A stretch of 62,000 nt of DNA from Branchiostoma floridae (Eukaryota; Chordata; Leptocardii; Amphioxiformes; Branchiostomatidae). A program made the position numbers and the translations under genes. The notes beneath the pieces were generated by a model. The model was not told the DNA's origin, did not search any database, and saw nothing but the letters and a program-made list of their open reading frames with translations. How positions within the stretch are numbered: position 1 is the stretch's first letter; each line of letters starts with the position of its first letter. Below, in pieces: positions 10,103 through 20,450 of the stretch. The stretch spans positions 1,331,476 through 1,393,475 of the forward strand of contig NC_049986.1 in NCBI RefSeq assembly GCF_000003815.2, in the 5' to 3' direction.

Positions 10103-11240
10103 GTAAGTTGACAGTTGTTTTTATTTCTTTCTGTGGTAAAGAATTTTTAGATTCATCTGGATCAGATGTTCCATTTTATGCCACTTTAAAGGCCATTTAC
10201 ACAGTTTCTATAAACAATACAGTAAATCGTACAAAGTAGCTGCAAAATGAGCAAATTTATGCCGCAGATTGCAAAAAAAATATCGGAAAAAGTATACTAA
10301 TGCCAAATTATATCAACTACAATATCAAAGAAGATGTGAAAGAACAAAAATAAAGAGTCTATTTTTCGGTATATAATCATTTATTTGACCTTCCTGACCA
10401 CTTAGGCATAATGAAGGCAACTTTCATTTTTGGTCAATTTTTATTTGCATGCTCGCATCAGTTTTGGTGTTCCCAGAGGATGTTATCTGTTATGACAATA
10501 TCAAAACAACATGGCCTTATATAGCTATCTAGTCTGTGATTAGGGATTAATCAAACACGGAGCCTTCCTTTTGTGTTCCAATCATAGACACGTCATCTTA
10601 TGTAAACTGTCTTGTCAATGTACTAATTAGTCCCTTTGTCTGCTCACAAGTGTTTCCATATTTGTCTAATTGCAGACGTAACCACTTATGCCACCAAGTT
10701 AACCTCACTTGACCAGTAACGTGCACAGGTAATCTGAATTTGTTATTATTGAAAACCATAATACAATTGAAGCTTTGTGTGTAACATACAAGTTACCAGC
10801 ACCTCAAACTCCAGTTTTGCCTCCACAAGTATATGTATGTGGTATATATTTTTAGTAAAACAGCACAATGTGGTTGCACTCTGTGAATTGTCAACTAAAA
10901 ATAATTTCGGAGGTTCGAGTTCTGTTGCATTTTGCCTGGAAATATCAAAATCATGCGAAGACCTACAATGTCACCCAGATGTACTTCCCTTTCCGCCGTA
11001 CACGGAAATTCCCACCGTACCCGCTGAAAACTATTGTCGTACCCTGCCGTCCTGTCATTTTATGCCGTACCCATTGGCCGTTATCGCTCTAATCTCCTAG
11101 CCTCCTTCACGGGCCTGCGTCTCTGAGGGCCATTGGCGTAAGTATTTTGGGGGTGGGGGTGGATTCGTGATTTTTAACCAGGAATACGCCGGGAAAGAAA
11201 AATGCCGGGAAAGCTAATAACGTTATACCGGGAAGCTTGT

Positions 11241-11385
11241 TACTCTCCAAGCAGAGGTTGAGTCGCGGAGTTACAGTAGTAGTCGGATAATTTTAATTAC
11301 ACCGGCTCTCCTCTTGAGAGGAGCACCGGTGTAGTTTTTCCGACCACTGCTATATCTCCGCGACTCAACCTCTGCTTGGAGAGTA
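11241..11385. mobile_element. Complete foldback MITE, TACTCTCCAAGCAGAGGTTG termini
   Basis: Left end TACTCTCCAAGCAGAGGTTG, then AGTCGCGGAG; the right end is its exact complement (CTCCGCGACT, then CAACCTCTGCTTGGAGAGTA). An inner ACACCGG/CCGGTGT pair surrounds CTCTCCTCTTGAGAGGAG. Truncated ends of this family recur in the window, and it serves as their reference copy. Confidence 0.93.
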
Positions 11386-12425
11386 GAAGCTTGTACGGGC
11401 CCCCACAAAGCTCAAAAGAGTATAGCCGGCCAAAGGGAGTCGCTTATACAAGGAGGTTACAATACATTCCATGGCCGGCTTCACTCCTCTGCTAGCTTTT
11501 GATACTAGTTTATGCTACCGTAGGATCTGCTTGGAGATTATTATCGCTCGACCACAAGACGTACTCACGTACTCAAATGAAACTCGTACCTATACCCTGT
11601 AGTCTGTATCATGATACGGCAATGATACACGGTCTCATAATAGCCCGTGCTCTGACCGCAAAACATTCCTGACCACCACTCTGCCACTGAGTGACCTTGT
11701 ACCAACCTCCTTGCTTGTACAAATCAGGCCCAATCTTGAGTACATTTCTGCAAACTTTGGTGACTACAAGCGGTTTGGAGAGAAGCCGGGATCCCGAGTT
11801 AGGCTAAGAAGTAAGGTCACATTTTCACAAAGGGGCCCGGTCGGGCAGCTTTCGGGAATGATAAGTATGATATAAAAGACAGCCACAACACAAAACGGAC
11901 TGAAAATAATTCAACAGCATGCATTGTGCATATTTATTGCCATAAACGTAAATTTTTCGTTTCCGCAAACAGTCCGGCCGGGCCCAGGGTAGGAAATGTG
12001 ACGTAGGCCTAAGTGTTGTCAAGATTGGACACGATTTACAATTATAGTATCATGCCTATTGGCAGAGCGGTAGCTAGAAATGGCAGCCAGAAAATGTGCT
12101 ACATGCGATCGTGTATCGTTGCCGTCACGAGGTATTTTGAAAGAAACGGACGGCGGGAATTTATTACTGATTACGGCGGGAATGTTTGGGTACGGTGGCA
12201 ACTACTGGGTGCAGTGAGACTTTTTTAAAATAGCGCGCGCGGCGCTACGGCAGGAATTTCCTGGTAACGTTACGCCGGGAAAGGAGTTACAAGGGGTGAT
12301 ATATGTGACTTCAGCTACAGCTAATTGTTATCCTACACATGTAAAATATTACAAGGATTGTGCTTGTCAGTCTTCAAAGGTACATGTAGTACAAATTAAT
12401 CTGAATTGGCTGCTTATGATATAGG

Positions 12426-12462
12426 CAAGGAGGTTAAAGAAAGAGATTCTTTAACCTCCTTG
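12426..12462. repeat. Perfect 16-bp inverted repeat, 5-nt loop
   Basis: CAAGGAGGTTAAAGAA, loop AGAGA, TTCTTTAACCTCCTTG. It lies about 70 bp before exon 2 of the kinase gene, near the branch-point region. Confidence 0.95.
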
Positions 12463-12530
12463 ATATAGGTATCATCTTTGATAAGTTATTATTCCCTCAT
12501 TAATACTTTTGACACTTCATTTGCTTGTAG

Positions 12531-12865
12531 GTGCCAACAACAGCTACGTTGCTGTGAAGGAGGTGGCCCCTACCAGTGCGGCTCGCTCTGGTCTGCGAAT
12601 GGAGGCGACTCTTCAGGCTAGGGTCTGCCACAAGCCGTGGTTCCCCTATGTTTTCGGGGTGAACCTGGATGTGGCAGCGCCCATTCTAGTGCAGGAGTTC
12701 ATCTCCTGTAAAGCAGGATCTGTAAGCGCTGTGACTCTGCTGGCTGCCCTGAACGACCAGGCCTTGCTACTCCTCAAGACCTACCAGTTTGTGTGGATTC
12801 TGGTAGAGGTGGCAAAGGGCCTGGCCTATTTGCACGCCGCCAGAATCCTACACAATGACCTGAAG
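12531..12865 (+). CDS. Protein kinase gene, exon 2 (VAVK to HNDLK)
   Basis: Acceptor TTGCTTGTAG|GTGCC, donor AAG|GTGGGT. It joins exon 1 in phase 1 (A|GT = Ser) and ends in phase 0. It encodes the rest of the N-lobe (K121 in VAVKEV, probable alpha-C Glu in RMEATLQ), a hinge around VQEFISC and the helix leading to ILHNDLK. Replacement of the HRD arginine by Asn makes this a non-RD-type kinase, which in known families usually does not depend on activation-loop phosphorylation. Confidence 0.87.
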
Positions 12866-12999
12866 GTGGGTATGCTCTATAATTAAAAAAAATATATATC
12901 ATCTCTTTTTATAACCTTATTTGACAAGAGGGTCATACATATTTCACAAGATAGCCAAGGGGTACTATCAGAAGAGCCTGAGTGCCAGAAAACATTACA

Positions 13000-13035
13000 A
13001 TCTCCCATCCCAACCTCTGCTTGGAGATTTTCAAT
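13000..13035. mobile_element. Solo MITE end in kinase intron 2
   Basis: CCAACCTCTGCTTGGAGA matches the right terminus of the element at 11241-11385. The rest of intron 2 (12866-13479) shows nothing recognisable. Confidence 0.55.
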
Positions 13036-13479
13036 TGCAGGTTTACAGTGAGTGTACATGTAGTTCAGGGAGACAAACTAGCTTCATGCTATGCACCAAA
13101 TGTGGATACTTTAATAATAAGTCTATAATTGGATATGACATTGTCTTGATGGGCAAATAAAGTAAGTCCTTTTAGCTGTGTATCTTATCATGAAATTAAG
13201 AAACATTAACTTTACATTTGGGAATATTTGGTTGTGATCATGAACTGAAACCCAGTTGGACATTGATTCTGTCTGTGTACACATTATCAAATTACTGTGA
13301 CACTGGCCAGATGTTCATCACTGATACACCTTAAGCTCACTGCTAATGATTTGTAGGGTAAAGCCTTCTGAAAACATCAAAATGAGAGAATGCGAACTTG
13401 TTACTGTCTAAAAATGTTGCCCTGACAACTTCTCAATCCTGTCAATGACATATGTTTATCTATGTTTTTATTGTTTCAG

Positions 13480-13812
13480 ACTGACAATGTGATGGTTGGA
13501 CGTGTCGGTAAGGATGGCATCAGGGCCAAAATCATTGATTTTGGGTCTGCCTGTCTCCTTGACCGTCCATCATCCTTCACCATGTCAGGGACCATGTCGT
13601 CCCACATTGCTCCAGAGGTGGCCAGAGGAGGGAAGACCAGCTGCTACTCTGACGTCTTCAGCTACGGAAAGCTGACCGAAGACGTCGAGAAGGCAGTGAG
13701 AACAGGACACCTCCAGACTATCATCACAGCCTGTGTGCACTGTCCACTAGCTGAGAACCGGCCCAGCATGGACAATGTAGTGAAGATGCTGGAGACAGCA
13801 TGCCACCACTAG
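13480..13812 (+). CDS. Protein kinase gene, exon 3 (TDNVM, DFG, APE, RPSM, stop)
   Basis: Acceptor TTGTTTCAG|ACTGAC, phase 0, so the catalytic loop reads HNDLK then TDNVM across the junction. It contains KIIDFG, a Ser/Thr-rich activation segment, HIAPEV, SDVFSYG and ENRPSM, ending ACHH-stop. Only 36 residues separate D281 from R317; typical kinases have roughly twice that. The alpha-F end, alpha-G and their linker therefore look deleted, right after SYGKL. The deletion point lies between two GACGTC hexamers (13651 and 13681 area), which could have mediated it. Confidence 0.87.
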   Translation, partial: TDNVMVGRVGKDGIRAKIIDFGSACLLDRPSSFTMSGTMSSHIAPEVARGGKTSCYSDVFSYGKLTEDVEKAVRTGHLQTIITACVHCPLAENRPSMDNVVKMLETACHH

Positions 13813-14125
13813 GGGGTGCAGACAACTACATGGCGTAATGTTATAAGTTATACCTTACCCTCCAACAACTCGACTTGTGATGCATACTTTCTCCAAAGGT
13901 TGCAGTCTAAGATTGTCCGTCTTAGTGTAGTTTATGGCCTGCCCCTGGGGTGGGTGCCCCTAGGAGCCCATGACATAGCTGTTTTGGTTGTTCTTTTGTT
14001 GTTCTTTTGTTATATATTATACCATATATTTATATAGTAATCTATTCGTGTATATATCAGCATTTCTACACAGTCCATTATACGAGAGTACATTGTTTTT
14101 GGGAGATGGAGTAACAATACAATCA
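13813..14125 (+). other. Probable 3' UTR of the kinase gene
   Basis: Non-repetitive sequence directly after the stop and before the minisatellite. No consensus AATAAA noticed. The short 3' frame at 13816-14037 is not supported. Confidence 0.4.
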
Positions 14126-15065
14126 TGAGCAAGACATGTTCGCTTGTAGGCTTTTACATTTTGTATATCTAGCATATTTAACCCTCCATCCTGGTTTACA
14201 TTTTGTATATCTAGCATATTTAACCCTCCATCCTGGTACTATATATATATCGCTTGTAGGCTTTTACATTTTGTATATCTAGCATATTTAACCCTCCATC
14301 CTGGTACTATATATATATATCGCTTGTAGGCTTTTACATTTTGTATATCTAGCATATTTAACCCTCCATCCTGGTTTACATTTTGTATATCTAGCATATT
14401 TAACCCTCCATCCTGGTACTATATATATATATCGCTTGTAGGCTTTTACATTTTGTATATCTAGCATATTTAACCCTCCATCCTGGTTTACATTTTGTAT
14501 ATCTAGCATATTTAACCCTCCATCCTGGTTTACATTTTGTATATCTAGCATATTTAACCCTCCATCCTGGTACTATATATATATCGCTTGTTGTAAGGCT
14601 TTTACATTTTGTATATCTAGCATATTTAACCCTCCATCCTGGTTTACATTTTGTATAGCTTGTAGGCTTTTACATTTTGTATATCTAGCATATTTAACCC
14701 TCCATCCTGGTACTATATATATATCGCTTGTTGTAAGGCTTTTACATTTTGTATATCTAGCATATTTAACCCTCCATCCTGGTTTACATTTTGTATATCT
14801 AGCATATTTAACCCTCCATCCTGGTACTATATATATATCGCTTGTTGTAAGGCTTTTACATTTTGTATATCTAGCATATTTAACCCTCCATCCTGGTTTA
14901 CATTTTGTATAGCTAGTATATTTAACCCTCCATCCTGGTACTATATATATATCGCTTGTAGGCTTTTACATTTTGTATAGCTAGCATATTTAACCCTCCA
15001 TCCTGGTACTATATATATCGCTTGTAGGCTTTTACATTTTGTATAGCTAGTACTGTACTGGTACT
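14126..15065. repeat. Two-module minisatellite array
   Basis: Module A (about 42 bp) is TTTACATTTTGTATATCTAG plus CATATTTAACCCTCCATCCTGG. Module B (about 25 bp) is TACTATATATATATCGCTTG plus TAGGC or TTGTAAGGC. They alternate irregularly (A-B, A-A-B, A-A-A-B), giving a higher-order pattern. The last units near 14930-15050 are decayed (GTATAGCTAG). The repeated minus-strand frames here are not genes. Confidence 0.95.
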
Positions 15066-18000
15066 ATATAGTTCAAACACGTTTTTCTCTTCAAGTATCT
15101 TATCCGGTTTGCCTTCCCAAAGGAAACCGAAGCAGGGTTTTTGAATAAACAGTTTATAACTTGAATATTTCTTCTGCTTGTTTCTTTATGTATATACACT
15201 TTGAACAATACAATCAAACTGTTAGGCCCTGGAAGTTAAATGCATATGCGTACACTCAGCAGAATAATCTTGCATCATCCCAAGCTTGTTAAAGTGACAT
15301 TTATAGCATGAGACAGATATTCTTAAAAGTCAAGTCATTGTCAAATTGGTCTTTGGAGCATCTAAACAGTCCTCTTATAAACAGTAAGGTTTAACATCTA
15401 GTTCTATATTGGATATTCTCCAGTTTCAGCCACTACTATCCCCACGACCCAACCTCTGCTTGTACAATACTACTGAGTACGCTATCACACCAGACTAGGC
15501 TTTGATTAAAATGCTGAGAGAGAAAATCACAATATGGTATCATTTTCTTGGGTGAGCTAGACAGTACCCTTCCAGCATCTTCATAACATTATGCTAGTGA
15601 GGCATCAGGTTAAATGATATTAGAGTTCTAAGACTGAGTCTTTTAAGGGTCTTTTAAGAGGGATAACATGTTCAGAGAGCTGCAATTTATTTTGTCATGA
15701 ATGAAGGAATTGGACAATTTTGGATTGCCCTACGTCCAATCCAGATCTACCCAAGTAACGTTGCAGTAAATGTCAGGACAAGTTTGCAACCTTGTACCCA
15801 AAAGTCCAACAGCTGACATCATCTGCCCTGACATTTCCATTGAACTATCTGTTACCACTGTGCAATGGAAGACATTTTTCTTTTACTCAAAACTAGTTAA
15901 ATGAACCATTGACTCATCAAACAATTTATGCCTTATCTATTGTACACAGTAGAGACAGAAAACCAACTTCAGAATATATGTAAATGATTGTTCGGAATGG
16001 AAGGATAGTTAACTAGCGTATGAATACAATGCACCGTATTACGAACCATATGAAGTCCATATGAATTTGTATTCAGAGATAGGATTATACATGTACATTG
16101 TCAAGCTCCTACAAAGTAAATTAATTAATCAAATCATGCTACACATATATGCTAAGGCATTGATTGTATTATAAAATCAATACCTTTATTACACACCTTG
16201 ATTTCCCAACAGAGAAAAATGTACTGGACAGCCTAGTCCTTAACATAGCAATGTGAAATGTATCAAACCTACAGTGTCTTTGTCATAAAATGACAAATTT
16301 TAAGTGTAAATGACCTCTGCTTGGAGAGTATTGGTTTCTTAAGACTGTAAGTAGATACCAAAAATACAAGTCATATTTCCAGACACATACTTCCAAGCTA
16401 ATTCAGCTCATCAACTAATGGTTCCAAAAGAATTTAGTATCTTTAGTGACATTAACTTCAGTGTGTCGTAATTTAGGCCTCAGATTTTGTACAATTTCAC
16501 AGAGCCCTGTTTTGTGTAGCCGTTTAGTTACACACTGCCCTCCCCTCAATCACTCACTTAAAAACATTGGCAAAGCAGTAACTGCTGGGCTGCCTACATG
16601 TACTGTCACTGGAAAGCTGAATACCAGGCTTGTTTCTGATCAGGTGTGCTTCCTTTCATTACTTTGCTACCCATGCAGATTTCAGAATAAGTTTGCAGCC
16701 TTGTGACCTGACCTATAGAACTGACATCATTGCTCTTAGAAATGTCCTGACTCATGTTTTAGTCAATGTCCTTTTGGTTCATCAAAAAAAGAATAATTTC
16801 AACCACCATACTGTATCAGTATAACATTGATTGCAGAGACTAAAAACTCACTGCAAGAATTGATCGCATTTATCACTCATTCTCATTGAAATGTCGAAAA
16901 TGGCATTTTTTTGGGCGAAAAACAAATCTATTTTCAGTGAAAGATACATGGTTGTTTAGGAAAATTCCTCTTTTAACCATAGCCAAAAAATGGTAACTTA
17001 TTATTTTCGGTCCCATTGGTAATGCATTACACGGCAGGTAACAAACGTTACTGGTAACGTTTGTTACAACAGTAGACTTTACCCTGTTTTTTTCGAAAGG
17101 ACTCATCTTATTGACTACATCATTTAGGTATAAGTGGACGTCCCTAGGAACATTTAAAAAGTGGGCACCATTTTTACACCAGGACAAATAGAAAGCTTTG
17201 ACAGCATCGAACAATGGTAACGTTTGTTACAGTCATTTCTGTACAACATTTTGTTACGCAAGGTGGGATACAAATGACAGTCAAAAACCCTTTCTTGTTT
17301 CTTTAGAAAGCCAGAAAAACTGTTCAGCGTCACAAAAACGGTCATTTCTAGTCTTATACGTGGATAATGTAACCATGGCAACCATTGTACTCCTCATGGT
17401 GGTAACGTTTGCTACCAAATCTGGCGACAGGCATAAACCACCTCACACAGCCTCCAAGATCCGAGTGACAGGAGCGATCTGACGTGATCGGGCAGAGGGC
17501 CTGGTCAGCTGGTTTCAGCTACCGAACAATCATTCTGGGAACTGAATTGTTAAATTTTTGGCTACTATTTCATTTATTCGTTTCTTCTCAGGCGACAGCC
17601 CTTTTTTAGGGGGTGAAATTCCACCAGTGGCTATAATAATCTTCTAAGCCATCAACCAATACGAATGTTGTTGTGCATTTTTTGTAAAACATAACAGGGG
17701 TTGTGAAGAATGAAGGAACCAGTGATGTTGTCTATAATTTGCCCCTGGCGTAAAGTCAGGCGACAACATTTTCACATTTAAACAGAACGAGCCTATATCT
17801 AAATGGTAGTTCCTTGTAGTCGATGGTTAACTAGCCTTATACAGGTTCAAATATTCAGGTTAATACAAATCCATATTTGGAGAATAGACTACACATGCCC
17901 CTAAAAGTAATTTCATTTATCTATTTATTCATTCATTCATTCATTCATGCAACATAAAAATGCCACAATATTGACTGTGCTTTCATTAAAACTATTGATT

Positions 18001-18584
18001 TTATTACTTTGATTCCAAGCAGAAAAAAGTTTCTTCACTGTAAAGACTAGGAAAATGTCCTAGACAAAGCAAAGTGAAACGCTTCGCACTTTAAGGATCT
18101 TTGCCATAAAAGTACATTACATATAGTTACATATATACATATTACATGGATAAATACATTACATACAATGTATATACAAGTGTTGACAGTAGACAGTCCA
18201 CAATTAACAGTAAGGCCATGTAGATTCAAAGGTTGCCTTCATTATGAAATCTAAGTGGTCAGGAATGTTTAACAAATGAACTACATGTAACACACAGGTT
18301 ATGGACTATACAAAACAAACCAGATCCTTCATTTCTGTTTTTCATGTGTTCTGTTTTTTCTTTGGAATTGACTTGGCGTTCTACATATACAATGTAAGCA
18401 ATCATTTCGTGGTAACATTTTTGCAATGTATGGCACAAACCATTATTTGCAGCTAATTTCCCAGCTTCTTTGCATGCTTCTTCTTTGCATGAAATAAGGT
18501 TCTAAAACTTCCCTTTCTGAAAATGGACGGAATTTGACGTGCATGTGGATGTCTTCCATTATGATGGAGAAATAACAGGCCAAT
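15066..18584. other. Noncoding stretch between kinase and giant gene
   Basis: No exon accepted on either strand. Contents seen: MITE-end fragments at about 15440-15462 (CCCAACCTCTGCTTG) and 16312-16330 (ACCTCTGCTTGGAGAGTA), a GTAACGTTTGTTAC inverted-repeat group (17038-17415), and TTATTCATTCATTCATTC simple repeat near 17926-17946. TTTATT near 17999 reads AATAAA on the minus strand, a possible polyadenylation signal for the gene ending at 18585. Confidence 0.5.
17038..17067. repeat. Perfect 14-bp inverted repeat GTAACAAACGTTAC / GTAACGTTTGTTAC
   Basis: Arms separated only by TG. The right-arm sequence recurs exactly at 17217-17230 and with one change at 17402-17415. Confidence 0.95.
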
Positions 18585-18845
18585 TCATTGACTACCCTCT
18601 ACATTTGGTGTCAGATGCATTAATGGTGTAAGTCCGGTAATGGCAGTTCTATATGCTGGGGTTCTGTTCTGATGGTCCTGAGTTGATATTTTGGAAAAGT
18701 CTACTGATTTTTCTAAGTCCTGTCTTTTTTCAAACGATTGCCTTGCTTCCTCTTTAAAATCCTTTTTCTCCTGTGACGTTAAGGCTTTCCATCTTTTGGA
18801 CAACTCTCTGACATTTTGGATGCAGTTTCCTTTCTTGATGGTACC
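18585..18845 (-). CDS. Giant minus-strand gene, last exon (HMG-box C-terminal half)
   Basis: Acceptor TTATTTTCAG|GGTACC, phase 0, stop TGA at 18585-18587; 86 residues. Joined to the exon at 19353-19432 it completes an HMG box: the first helix side KRLSVWGRFVSKESQKLK comes from the upstream exon, and RELSKRWKALTSQEKKDF plus KEEA from this one. This matches the HMG pattern of an aromatic/Trp in helix 1, a basic SKRWK helix 2 and an acidic-basic helix 3. HMG boxes bend DNA or bind distorted DNA. The last 40 residues after the box are low complexity. Confidence 0.8.
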   Translation of the reverse strand, partial: GTIKKGNCIQNVRELSKRWKALTSQEKKDFKEEARQSFEKRQDLEKSVDFSKISTQDHQNRTPAYRTAITGLTPLMHLTPNVEGSQ

Positions 18846-18984
18846 CTGAAAATAAAGAAGAGAGTATATTACATTTCTCTCCTTTGATAGAGTCACTGTA
18901 AGTTTGTCATTTAAGGTATTAACCAATGGGACAATAGTGTATTGTGTGTACAGGAATTAAAAGACAATGCCATGACTGAACAGT

Positions 18985-19206
18985 CTATGACACATGTACA
19001 AGACTGTCATGGCCATTACTCATATGATGTAAAATAAATGTAGACACATGTACAAGACTGTCATGGCCATTATTCATATGATGTAAAATAAATGTAGACA
19101 CATGTACAAGACTGTCATGGCCATTACTCATATGATGTAAAATAAATGTAGACACATGTACAAGACTGTCATGGCCATTACTCATATGATGTAAAATAAA
19201 TGTAGT
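18985..19206. repeat. 54-bp tandem repeat, four copies
   Basis: ACACATGTACAAGACTGTCA followed by TGGCCATTACTCATATGATG and TAAAATAAATGTAG. Copies start at about 18990, 19044, 19098 and 19152, nearly identical, within the last intron of the minus-strand gene. The period is a multiple of three, hence a repetitive open frame of no significance. Confidence 0.95.
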
Positions 19207-19352
19207 CTTCTTTTTGCAAGTTGCAGTAATCTGATTCATAAACTGACGACTACAAATAAGTTAAACTTTCCAATTGGCAGAAAAATGCATTATGTATACT
19301 ATGCATGATGTACAAATTCTGAGAACAGTCAAGAAAATATAACAACTCTCAC

Positions 19353-19432
19353 CTTCAGCTTTTGCGACTCTTTGGACACGAATCTTCCCCAAACAGAAAG
19401 CCGCTTGGTTCCTTTCCTTTTAACCTTCGGTA
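19353..19432 (-). CDS. Giant minus-strand gene, penultimate exon (HMG-box N-terminal half)
   Basis: 80-bp exon with acceptor TTCTTAACAG|TACCG and donor AAG|GTGAGA. It enters in phase 1 (completing a Val codon with the previous exon's final G) and leaves in phase 0, agreeing with both neighbours. It encodes PKVKRKGTKRLSVWGRF, then VSKESQKLK: a basic lead-in and helix 1 of an HMG box. Confidence 0.78.
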
Positions 19433-20066
19433 CTGTTAAGAAAAAAAAAAGAGCAGAGCATTTTATTCAATCCATGTCTTTGTTAATAATGGGAGTCTGC
19501 AATTATATGTATTTGCTATCCAAATGCTTTACCCTTTTGTTGGCAGTTAAGCAACAGAACAAATTTTCAGGATATACAAGTCCGTGCTATTTGCTTTCCT
19601 TTTCTTTGCCACATGATTTAAGCTATCTTTACTTCATATTCATTAATAAGAGACTATTCATGCAGCATGAAATATGCTAAGGAAAAATTCTATAACGAAA
19701 TACATGTACCTCCCTGCAACTGTCTAGCATAAGATTTCCAATTAAAAGAAGACATCATAAAACCATACACAGACCATATTACCTGGAGGCCACATTATCT
19801 ATTAAGTTGAAAATTATATGAATTATATGAAAGCCTGCGAAAGAGGACAACTTTCCCTTTTATCTTTGGAAGAGATAAACAGCCATCCACATTTTAGGTT
19901 ATAACATCTAACTAAGCTTCATGGCATATGGAATAAAATGTATTTTGTGTCTTTAGATGTTGTAAGGTACACATGACTGGCCTCATCATGGCAAGGGAGT
20001 GAATTTGCACTTTCTGCATAAAAAAGCCAATTTCATAAAAGGTACTTTATAGATAATGTACATTAC

Positions 20067-20125
20067 CTTTTGTTTTATTTTCTTTCATTTTTCTTCGAAG
20101 CTGTGTTATTGCACTTCGTCCTTTA
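20067..20125 (-). CDS. Giant minus-strand gene, small basic linker exon
   Basis: 59-bp exon with acceptor TTTTTTTTCACAG|TAAAG and donor AAAG|GTAATG. The phase is consistent: it completes the Gly codon GG|T left by the big exon and ends with one base that completes Val in the next exon. It encodes KGRSAITQLRRKMKENKTK, a basic tether between the BRCT part and the HMG box. Short, so it rests on frame continuity and splice motifs. Confidence 0.7.
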
Positions 20126-20450
20126 CTGTGAAAAAAAGGAAAAAAAAACATGTCAAACATAGGTCACAAAATAACTCCTTTGTGTCTTAATTTAGAGCAG
20201 AAATCTATATCTATAGGCCTGGCAGTATTAGTTTTTGTAGCTGATGGCAATTGGCACTAATGTTCCAATATTCAATAGACACATTTTCATTATTCTAATA
20301 GTATACTCTACTTTGTCCAAATATACGTTATCTTTTAAATGAAGACATCTAATTCAATTGAACAAAAGAAGATGTATGTATTACGTAGAAACATGACCAT
20401 ACTCGTTGACATTTCTAGCATGACCTGAACACAATTGTTGTTGTACTTAC

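Larger units (their letters stand above)
10103..12530 (+). other. Kinase intron 1 with foldback elements
   Basis: Phase-1 intron from GTAAGT to TTGCTTGTAG. It contains the complete MITE at 11241-11385, a partial palindrome near 11420-11510 (GCCGGCC and GGCCGGC) and a perfect hairpin at 12426-12462. No additional exon recognised. Confidence 0.75.

Noticed and set aside
14017-14551. Repetitive frames with LDIQNVNQDGGLN
   Set aside because: Produced by the minisatellite, with no start or splice context.
17198-17482. 94-codon plus-strand frame
   Set aside because: It overlaps opposite-strand frames, lacks any domain and includes the GTAACGTTTGTTAC motifs.
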